Of a DNA stretch of 64,000 nt, positions 56,150-64,000 are shown one piece after another. Position 1 is the first letter of the stretch. Every line of letters begins with the position of its first letter. The stretch is from contig JALMQS010000187.1 in the NCBI GenBank assembly GCA_024734495.1, forward strand, positions 13,567,128-13,631,127, in the 5' to 3' direction. The notes under the pieces were generated by a model. It saw nothing but the letters and a program-made list of their open reading frames with translations. It searched no databases and was not told where the DNA came from. A program made the position numbers and the translations under genes. This DNA comes from Forficula auricularia. Taxonomy: Eukaryota; Arthropoda; Insecta; Dermaptera; Forficulidae.

Positions 56150-57046
56150 ATTCATTTTAGAAAATGAAATACACTAAAAGGTATAAAATAATTATTATCT
56201 CATTTAGTTACAACTAAACGACGAAATTACTTTTTGAAGTCGGTGCCAAACAAACTATACCTATAAGCGAGCGTACCTGCCAAACGTACTAAGTAAGATC
56301 CGTCGAGTGTGATTCATAAAATGTATATGTTTGGCACTGACTTCAAAAAGTAATTTCATGTTAATATTTCGTAGTTTAGTTGTAACTAAATAAGATAATT
56401 ATTTTATACCTTTTAGTGTATTTTATTTGATTTTTAAGTTATTATTATTTTATTTGTTGCATTTAATTTTTTTGAAGTCGATTTTATTTTTTTTATAAGC
56501 ATTTTTATTTTTCTCTTTTTAGTGATGTTATTAATAGTGACTTAATATAATACCTTGCATGCATCTCGTAAGCGTCGGGCGAATGAATCAGAAAATGACA
56601 ATAAAATTCAATTCATAAATATAGAAATTCTCTCGAAACGTTTGCGGGTTTTAAATGAATGTTTTAAGTTTTTTTTTATAAAAGATTTTATTTATTATAA
56701 TTTCGATTATTTGGTCATAAGAATTGGAGATTTACGTTATTTCGTCATTGATCATATCTTCTGAACTTGACCAAATTATGGTACCACCCCTAAGGTACCC
56801 TCTTTCAAATGAAAAAAGAACCATTAAAATCGGTTCATAAACAAAGAAGTTATGCCTGAACAAACATATCAAAAAAGCTCCAATACCAATGAAAAAAAAA
56901 TGGGACCAATCGGAAGCTAGACTGAACCCAATGTAAAAAAATTATCAAAATCGGTTCACAATTGGCGGAGATATGAGGTAACATAGACACACAAAAAAAA
57001 TCAGTCGAATTGAGAACCTTCTCCTTTTTTGAAGTCGGTTAAAAAA
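56150..57046. repeat. GAAGTCGGT-family repeat, longer copy
   Basis: 56165-56480 is the palindrome also seen at 400-850. It is followed by about 560 bp with GCATCTCGTAAGCGTCGGGC and AACCATTAAAATCGGTTCAT, ending GAATTGAGAACC...GAAGTCGGTTAAAAA. It lies in the first intron of the plus-strand gene. Similar text is widespread in insect genomes as I recall. No intact frame. Confidence 0.65.
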
Positions 57047-57569
57047 TACAAACATTTTTACACTAGAACTAACTTTCCATTACTTTCGATTTTGATTTAT
57101 TGTGGGTATATAAATACAGACATATAGACAGAAAAAGATGCTTTATAATGATTTTTTTCTACATTTCATACATTTCTAATTACGATAACATCCAAAAATC
57201 TGCTAGCTAAATTCCCTTCTTTTGCTCTCCAGACAGTCAGGTTCTCATCCTGCCTCCTAAGTAATTTATTTTGTTCATAGCATAAATTGGATTAATATAA
57301 AAAAATTAAATTAATTTTTCAAATCTTTCTACTTATCTTAGGATTCTTTGTCACACTATATTAAAAGTGATTAATTGATCAGATCTGACCAGCCAATGAT
57401 CTACCCAGAGTTGTCAAAGGGGTGGAAAGGGAGGATGCAGCCCCGAGCTCAAGACTCAAAAAAATAACATTTTTTACAAATATTTAATAAGAGGGTGGAG
57501 GGATTAAGATTGAATCCCGGGTCCTGGATAAGCTCACGGCCCTTGGCATGTCCCCACCCCTCCGCAATA
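57047..57569. other. Intronic, no feature resolved
   Basis: A dispersed segment at 57060-57180 resembles 37450-37565 (acacaggaaaaagagcg / acagaaaaagatgc). A SINE-like scrap GGATTAAGATTGAATCCCGG lies at 57501. Confidence 0.4.
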
Positions 57570-57577
57570 CTCTAGGT

Positions 57578-57856
57578 CAGGGATTCTTAAACTTAACATA
57601 TGTAGTCCAAGGACCTGCTTTTGAACATTTTTTTTTTGTGGACCCGTCTCAACCCTAAGCATTTTAATTTTTACATATTATTTTTTAGTTATGTCAATAA
57701 CTACTTAAGTAACAACAAATACAAAAAGTCTTGACCATGTAGGATTTTTATTAAATGCCATGGTTAGATAAAAGCAAAAACTTAGGGGTTATTATATAAA
57801 TTTAATGTCAAAATTGTTTCGGATAGCCCCAGGGTCTCTCAGTTCAAGAAGCAGTG
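57578..57856. mobile_element. hAT MITE with perfect 8-bp TSD
   Basis: Starts CAGGGATTCTTAAACTTAAC and ends AGTTCAAGAAGCAGTG. CTCTAGGT flanks both sides (57570-57577, 57857-57864). 279 bp, non-coding, in the first intron of the plus-strand gene. Confidence 0.87.
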
Positions 57857-57864
57857 CTCTAGGT

Positions 57865-58633
57865 GACACTAAATGTAAATGTAAATTCACAAAAATAACT
57901 TTTATTCTAATAATTTTATATTTATAACTATATACTTAAAAGTACTTAGTATTCTAATAGCTTTTGTTTTATTTTAGCTTCAGTACTGAAGGGACGATTT
58001 TGATTAGATTTCAAGCCATATATAAAATATAATGGATTAGAGTGTAAATATATGTAGGTACCTATATGTTGTAAGTTAAAATTTCAAAGAATAAAAATGA
58101 TTTGTTTGATATTCTTTCATAAATTGAAATTAATCAGTTTGTTGATTTCCATTTATTCGAAGCTAGAGATTCTTATATAGGGTTTAACGAGGGGTGAACC
58201 GCGACCTAATATGTTGTACACTTACTTCCACTTGTACTTCCAAATATTTCCAAGTACTTCCAAAATACTTCCAAAGAGTGTACACCTAATTCCAATCGCG
58301 GATCACACCTCGGAGTTTGATTAATATTCAATACAAAGATTTTTTGAGATGGCCGAATTTCGTTAAAATGGCGTTGTGAGAGAAGTGAGAGGGCCCCGAA
58401 TTGGCAATTTTTTGGGATTTTTGTACCAGTTCAGTTTCAATAAAATAATTTAATTAAAATTCTGAAAAAATTAGAAATATTGGTTTATATTTTCTTCATA
58501 TGAACGACAAATAAGAATGAATTGTATATCTTAGGTATTTTTGAAGATATTTTTCTGCTGCCTGCCCTCTGGGCTGGTCGAAGTGAATTTACAGAGCAAA
58601 AGGTCATTCCGCTAATAATATATAATATATGTA
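57865..58633. other. Intronic, small repeats
   Basis: 58180-58320 has TGAACCGCGAC ... CGCGGATCACACC edges around several ACTTCCAA units. 58340-58430 (gatggccgaatttcg, gagagaagtgagag) recurs near 62930-62990. No exon found. Confidence 0.45.
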
Positions 58634-60250
58634 ATGAGCTGCTCTAGGAGTGCCTTCAGCACGCCCTCTACAGCTCGGCCCTCCGGGCAGGTGGCCCTAG
58701 CGGGCAGCGTCTTGGCATGTGATTATTAGGTCTGTAATATATATTTGTAATATTTTGCCCCCTCTTCCCCCCCACGCACTCATTTTTTCTATTGATTTTT
58801 ACAGCACACATTTTATATAGTCTTAAAAACTTTATATAGTTTTAAAAACTAACATTACAAAATTTGATCTATATCGGAGAGAGTATTAATTTTTTAGAGT
58901 ATAATTGCCAAGTGATCTCTCCAAATTAGCCGTTCGGAACCGGCGTTAAAATGTAGGTCCCGTATATCTGTGTAAAACAACTAAAACACACTCAGCACAG
59001 GCAGGCGCGGATCCAGACCTCTGATTTGGAAGGGGGGGGGGCGGTCGCCGGTATATAAGATCTACTTTTGATCTCTGAAGTGTGTCGCGATCGAATTGTC
59101 CAAGCGGGGGGGGGGGGGGGGGGGCAGAGACGCCACCCCCCCCACATAGAACTTTATTTTCTTCAATTTTTAAAAAATAAAAAAAATCCGCGCATGAGCA
59201 CAGGTATATGTGGAGAGGCGCCGACACCCGTTTCGGGTATGGCACTCGAAGAAGAAGAATTAATTTTTTGCCCCCACTCACAATTTGGGAGGTTGAAATA
59301 TTTTTTAGATATTTGCAAATAAATAACTCTCAGTTTTCTAAAGAGTAAATGTACAAAAAAGCTAAAAATTTCTATAGTTTGCCCCCATATCCCCTTTCGC
59401 CCCCCATACAGTCAATTTTGATAGTTGATTTTTACAGGAATCGTTTCTTAAAGTAATAAAGAATAACTCTACAAAATTTGATCAAGATCGGAGAGAGTTT
59501 TAATTTTTGCCCTCACTCACATTTTGGGGAGCTAAGGGGGGAATCGGATTACAAAAAATCTTGAAATTATTTTTTAGATATTTGCAAATAAATAATCCAC
59601 AGTTTTCTAAAGAGTAAATGTACTAAAAAGCTAAAAATTTCTATAATTTGCCCACCCACCCCTTCGGCCCCATACAGTCAATTTTGATAGTTGATTTTTA
59701 CAGGAATATTTTCTTAAAGTAATAAAGAATAACTCTACAAAATTTGATCAAGATAGGAAAGAGTTTTAATTTTTGCCCTCACTCACATTTTGGATAGTTG
59801 GGAGTCGAATTTCAAAAAATCCTGAAAATACTTTTTAGATATTTGTATTTAGAATTTTATTAAGTAAAAATCAATTAGATATCTTATCGTTCTTAATTGA
59901 AAATGCATAATTAGTGTAAACACATTGCAAAGATATGTTGCCCCTTTTGACCCCTTTAGGGGTCGAATTTCAAAAAATCCTGAAATTACTTTTTAGATAT
60001 TTTAATTTAGTATTTTTATAAGTAAAAAGCAAGTAGATATTTTATCGCCCTTACGAGATATCGCATAATAAGTGAAAACACACTTTGCCCCCTTTGACCC
60101 CCTTAGGGGTCGAATTTCGAAAAATTCTTTCTTACTGAGCCCTTATGGGATAGATGTAATATCCTCTCCAAATTTCATGTTTCTATGTCCAGTGATTCCG
60201 GCTGTTTTGATGATGAGTGAGTGAGTGAGTGTATCGGGCAAAAAATTTTA
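58634..60250. repeat. Long dispersed repeat, copy B
   Basis: Same order as 49232-50200: GC-rich head (58634-58733), AATAACTCTCAGTTTTC blocks, tail GTGAGTGAGTGAGTGTATCG (60212-60240). Here the central block is tandemly repeated (59315-59570 and 59580-59800). An extra piece with a 20-base G run (about 59104-59123) and GGCGCGGATCCAGA lies at 58950-59280. Confidence 0.72.
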
Positions 60251-60682
60251 TATATTATATAGATATGTAAAAAGCCAGATTCTGCTTATTTGATATAAAA
60301 TAAAATAAAATGGTAATTTTTCATTAGGTGTGAGATTTTTCTCTATTAATTTTATTAAAAAAAAAACGGCCAAGAGCTAGTCGAAACATTATGTACCATA
60401 TGGTATATTTGAGATATAACATTTTTCCTTATTTTTTGTTGATAAAGAAAATTTTATAAAATTTAAATAAAATGTGAAATTTGACAAAAAATCAATATTT
60501 AAGTGAGTTATTAAAATGAATAAAAGTAAGAGTAAAAATAATATTTTAACAAATTAATCAAGAAACTAAAAGAGTCATCGCTTTAAATCAAATTATAGCT
60601 TTTTTTGGTTCCGCTAATATTGTCCATGAGTAGGTACTCTTTATATGCTAATAACTTTTATTTTATTTTATTTTTATTTTAG
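60251..60682. other. Intronic, AT-rich
   Basis: Nothing recognised apart from the pyrimidine-rich acceptor region of exon 2. Confidence 0.5.
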
Positions 60683-60754
60683 TTTGACGAATTGAAGGAA
60701 GAATATGAAATCATTGCAAATAATTTAATGGATTTGCATACCAAAAGAGATTCT
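60683..60754 (+). CDS. Unknown small protein, exon 2
   Basis: Acceptor ttttatttttattttag, then FDELKEEYEIIANNLMDL, HTKRDS, donor TCT|gtaagt. 24 codons, phase 0 at both ends. Heptad-like spacing of hydrophobic residues (L, Y, I, L, L) suggests a short coiled coil. Ends in the same DS as exon 1. Confidence 0.65.
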
Positions 60755-60843
60755 GTAAGTGACAATTTCAAGGCTTAAAATTATGTCTTGTTTGTGATAA
60801 TGATCCATAAATTGAAATTAATCAAATTTTTCTTGATTTACAG

Positions 60844-60906
60844 ATGATTGAAGTTAAAGAATTTTATAAAGATTTCAATATGCAAAACAAAGATATCGAT
60901 CAAAAG
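60844..60906 (+). CDS. Unknown small protein, exon 3
   Basis: Acceptor tttcttgatttacag, then MIEVKEFYKDFNMQNKDIDQ, K, donor AAG|gtatgt. 21 codons, phase 0 at both ends, 89 bp after exon 2. It continues the charged helical character. The following intron (2.6 kb) contains a tRNA-like palindrome and a dead mariner. Confidence 0.65.
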
Positions 60907-61069
60907 GTATGTCGATTAATTTATTATTACTACTAGAAAAAACGTAATTAGAGTTAAAATAATTAACCCGAAGGTTTGAGTATCTTTTTTTGAAAATAAG
61001 ATATAATTTTTTCAAAAATACAACTTACGGTATAAACCAAATATATCAAGATAAGAATTTATATTTAAG

Positions 61070-61245
61070 GTCTCTAATTTAAGATTTTAATAGAATAATT
61101 ATATATTGCATATCAGAGTGTTAGTACTCGGGTTCAACTCCTGAGGGGACGAGGCCCTCTCATATGCAATATAAAATTATTCTATTAAAACCTTAGATTA
61201 GAGATCTTAAATATAAATTCTTATCTTGGTAAATAGAGTTGATAA
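61070..61245. repeat. Palindrome around a tRNA-like B box
   Basis: Arms ATAAGAATTTATATTTAAGG and its complement, and TTTTAATAGAATAATTATAT and near complement, enclose CTCGGGTTCAACTCCTGAGG (61131-61150), a B-box and T-arm-like hairpin. This is the same design as 18380-18745. Lies in an intron. Confidence 0.7.
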
Positions 61246-61333
61246 TGAGAGGGGCCATTCTCGATAGGTATGGACCTCAATGTTATATCTTTGGTACGGA
61301 AATTCATATGTGTGGTTGTTTTAAATATATATA

Positions 61334-62405
61334 ACACATGGGCTGAAAAGTCTCGGGCCTAACAAAGGAAACACATTTTTTTGTTCAAAATTAGCTTTAT
61401 TCATCAACTTAATCTCCATCAAGAGCAACGCAATCATTCCAGCGCCGCTCTAACATTTCGATACCACTTTTGTAGATGCGTTGCCTTGATGAAACAGAAC
61501 TTTTTTCTTCTTCAAATTGGGCCGTTTCTTTGCAATTTCGGCCTTCAAATGCTCCAATAACGCTATATAATATTCACTGTTGATGGTATTTCCCTTCTCA
61601 AGATAGTCGATGAATATTACACCACCCACATCCCAAAATACCGAGGCCATAACCTTTCCAGCCGATTGTTGTGCTTTTGGGCGCTTTGGACGAGGTTCAC
61701 CAGTTGCTGTCCACTCAGATGACGATCGTTTTGATTCCGGAGTGAAGTGATGGATCCATGTTTCATCCATTATCACATATCGACGCAAAAATTCCGGTTT
61801 GTTACGTTTAAACATGTCCAAACACTGCTCAGAATCATCAACACGTTGTGGTTTTTGGTCAACAGTGAGCAAGCGCGGCACCCACTTTGAACAGAGCTTT
61901 CTCATACTGAAATGGTCATGTGATATAAAGCCAACACGTTCTTTTGATAACTTTACGATGTTAGCTAACTCACGCAACTTCACCTTTCGATCATTCAAAA
62001 CGATTTTGTGGATTTTTTTGATATTTTCTGGTGTTACCGCCTCATTTGGACCTCCTCAGCGTTCTGCATCATCGGTATCCCTAAGACCACGTTTGAAGTC
62101 AGCAAACCAACATTTTATTGTTGTTTCTGATGGAGAGGAGTTCTCATAACACTTTTCAAGCCATTGCTTAGCTTGAACGGTATTTTTCCCATCAAGAAGT
62201 AGTGTAAAATTAAAACATGAAATTGTTTTTGATCCATTGCTCTGAAAAGCGTCACTCTTAGCACAATAACTCACAAACTAATGAATAGAATATCATGAAA
62301 TTTTGACAGCTGTCTTTTGAAGGTTGGTACTAACTGAAAAAGAAGTGAATTATAAAAAGCTAGCGCAATGTATGTGTTAGGCCCGGGATTTTTCAGCCCA
62401 TGTGC
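61334..62405 (-). mobile_element. Internally deleted mariner, minus strand
   Basis: Ends ACACATGGGCTGAAAAGTC and near complement, flanked by TA (61332-61333, 62406-62407). 1072 bp compared with about 1.3 kb for a complete element. Lies in the intron before the terminal exon of the plus-strand gene. Confidence 0.9.
61409..62237 (-). pseudogene. Dead mariner transposase, irritans-like
   Basis: The minus strand starts MDQKQFHVLILHYFLMG (62237), shifts frame near 62185, then reads AKQWLEKCYENSSPSETTIK and WFADFKRGLRDTDDAER. A TGA stop follows at about 62056 where the conserved RSGRP block should begin. It resumes NIKKIHKIVLNDRKVKL, YVIMDETWIHHF (first catalytic Asp region), GKVMASVFWDVGGVIFIDYL and KKVLFHQGNA, in which the second catalytic Asp has become Gly. 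A deletion then removes the third Asp region and joins to YKSGIEMLERRWNDCVALDG in another frame, ending at 61409-61411. The defects include one stop, two frameshifts, one catalytic change and one deletion. The same subfamily left the fragment at 9382-9962. Confidence 0.88.
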
Positions 62406-62639
62406 TATATATATGTTAGGTCTAATTTGAGAAATCGCCTATTTCTGGAAATAGGCAACATTTTGCCGAATTCATGGTTTAAGCAGATCGCTTGCCGATT
62501 TCCGAAATATCATTAATGATTTTATATAATCAGCAGTAAAATTTATTTATTGTTTTAAACACATCTCAACTTTAATTAATAGACCGAAATTATTTAAGTG
62601 GCAGCACATACACTCAAAAAAAAAAAAAATTTCTAGTAA

Positions 62640-62812
62640 ATAAGTTTGATGCAAATAAAGCCTTCGAAACTATAGTCTCAAACAAATAAATAATATATAT
62701 ACAGATATATATTTTTGATATATATGTGTGTATGTTTATTTGCATCAAGCAGAGGACAACCTCTTTGCTTCTCTTTATGAATCAACAACTCTGCTACTCG
62801 CGGAAAAAAATA
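62640..62812 (+). repeat. Relative of the 34-kb palindrome right arm
   Basis: GCCTTCGAAACTATAGTC (62660-62677) followed by TCAAACAAATAAATAATATA and ending ATCAACAACTCTGCTACTCG. It matches 34229-34370. The CTGATGA part is missing, so the hammerhead-like core is incomplete. Lies in the last intron. Confidence 0.65.
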
Positions 62813-63544
62813 AACTGATTATACTCTCGATAATTGATAAACAAAATATTTATTTTATAAATAAAAAGTCCATATAATTTAAATATGCACTTTTGTTTAA
62901 TTTATATAAATAAGATATTACATTTTTTCGATGGGGGTCGGTTTTTTTAAATGGCGGTGTGAGAAGAGTGAGAGAGCCCAAAATTGAACATTTTTACATG
63001 ATTTTTCTACCTGATAGCTAAATTCCCCCCGTTCTGTCTGGGTCTTCTGAAAAAAAAAAATAAAATAAATAAATACACATTCACACTAAAATGTCAGGGT
63101 TTTATCTTTAGAGTTTAAACAACTAGTATTATTATTGAAATTTTGAAGAAAAAAAAACTTCCTCACACATCTTATTCGAAAAATAAAAAAATTCACTTAT
63201 TTTTTTATTCATAATATGAAATAGAGTCATGAGCTTCTGAATGGTCTATTTAGTTACCAGCATAATTTTGCAAGTATTGTTAGATCTACCTCGAGTGAAA
63301 TTCCCTAGCTGTGCATACACTTTATGACAGAAGGATTTCACCTCTAGCGTTAAGCCAAATACCCAGTTAATTAGCAAGTTGGCATTGGAGTTCAATACTC
63401 GAGGAAATGAGTCCTCCTGACATGGATTTAAACTAATTAAATAACTACCGTCATATACCTTGTCATGTCCTTTAAAATTCTTATTCTGCAAAAAAATCCA
63501 GAAAATTGAATTCTTCAGTTAATTGAAAAGTTTTTATTTTGCAG
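62813..63544. other. Intronic, AT-rich
   Basis: Dispersed scrap at 62930-63010 (see 58340). A minus frame at 63246-63491 has no motif. Nothing else. Confidence 0.45.
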
Positions 63545-63733
63545 AGAGTAGTTCCAGAAGGTACAGGAATTAGATTAATTAAAGCAGAAAGAAATCCAAA
63601 ATTAATAAGCGCCATTGAATCTTTAGAAATTCTAAAGTCATATAACAGGAATTCTGACCTCTGTTTAAATAACAGATTCGAATTGACAAATTTCAATTTA
63701 CTTAAAATTTACTGTCAAAACAAACAATTTTAG
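63545..63733 (+). CDS. Unknown small protein, terminal exon
   Basis: Acceptor tttttattttgcag, then RVVPEGTGIRLIKAERNPKL, ISAIESLEILKSYNRNSD and on to a TAG at 63731-63733. The last 25 residues are Asn/Leu/Phe-rich. No good donor lies before the stop, so this is taken as the last coding exon, and an AATAAA at about 63923 could be the polyadenylation signal. The joined product is 22+24+21+62 = 129 residues. No family was recognised. Alternatives are a longer gene whose later exons are past the window, or mis-assigned ends. Confidence 0.6.
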   Translation, partial: RVVPEGTGIRLIKAERNPKLISAIESLEILKSYNRNSDLCLNNRFELTNFNLLKIYCQNKQF

Positions 63734-64000
63734 ATAAAAGAAATTGGGAAAAAAGGAAATAACCATTGTTCGGCCTTCCTTTGTCAAGAAAGGAGAAATA
63801 TATTTAAAGAATGTGTCCCTAGAGATGTTTTTTAATTCTGTCTAGCCCTCAAGCTAAGAAACAAAGAAATTTTTTTCAATATTCAAATGATACTGATCCT
63901 ATAAAAAATAATATTTATAATTAAATAAACTTCAACGGATCGTTCCTAAACTTTATCCAAATTCATTTGAAATATTAATATGTTCATTTCTTTATTATGA

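Noticed and set aside
58946..59322. Overlapping 111- and 84-codon frames with poly-Gly or poly-Pro
   Set aside because: Created by the G20 run and C tracts. No conserved motif.

Overview
The window looks like non-coding chromosomal DNA of an AT-rich arthropod genome. The evidence is GT-AG introns of about 0.1 to 5 kb, an invertebrate-type LGR (leucine-rich-repeat GPCR) gene, and a dense load of mariner, hAT, Harbinger, pogo-like, TTAA-target and Penelope-like elements plus jockey/RTE-type LINEs. The repeat mix would suit several arthropod groups, and I cannot name the species. There are no operons, no CRISPR arrays, and no certain tRNA or rRNA genes.

Two host genes are supported. (1) On the minus strand, two exons (40161-39986 and 37933-37842) join in matching phase and encode transmembrane helix 3 end to helix 5 start of a leucine-rich-repeat GPCR of the relaxin-receptor-like (type C LGR) kind. 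The rest of the gene lies in exons I could not place or outside the window. (2) On the plus strand, four small phase-0 exons (55547-55612, 60683-60754, 60844-60906, 63545-63733) form a predicted 129-residue, lysine/glutamate-rich protein of unknown function. Weaker single-exon candidates lie at 23561-23680 (+), 32454-32589 (+) and 27322-27500 (-).

Layout: 0-1 kb, direct repeat, palindrome and tRNA-like SINE. 1.1-2.7 kb, TTAA-flanked transposon with a Cys-rich transposase remnant. 3.5-4.7 kb, hAT. 5.2-6.8 kb, large palindromic mariner-type MITE carrying a hammerhead-like motif. 7.7-9.3 kb, two head-to-head Penelope-like 3' ends encoding GIY-YIG endonuclease remnants. 9.4-13.4 kb, mariner fragments and palindromes. 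14.6-15.9 kb, jockey-type LINE. 16.5-25 kb, hAT elements, tRNA-like palindromes, a gypsy remnant and a nested hAT/palindrome complex. 28-30.6 kb, hAT MITE and RTE-type LINE with target-site duplications. 31.9-36.6 kb, G-rich repeats, SINE-in-hAT and a palindrome with a hammerhead-like core. 37.8-41.2 kb, LGR exons with intronic transposons. 42.8-47.2 kb, palindrome, SINE, TTAA element and a pogo-like element containing LINE fragments. 49-51 kb, dispersed repeats. 51.7-55.0 kb, foldback element split by a Harbinger element, then a nearly intact mariner, then a Harbinger MITE. 55.5-64 kb, the four-exon gene with repeat-filled introns, including a dead mariner.

The most distinctive recurring signal is a short RNA-like motif, CTGANGA, then one base, then a hairpin, then GAAA. 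It occurs at ten or more places, often in mirror-image pairs inside palindromes and at the ends of Penelope-like elements. It resembles the hammerhead ribozyme core known from Penelope-like retroelements, but the copies I parsed carry one extra nucleotide before the stem II hairpin.
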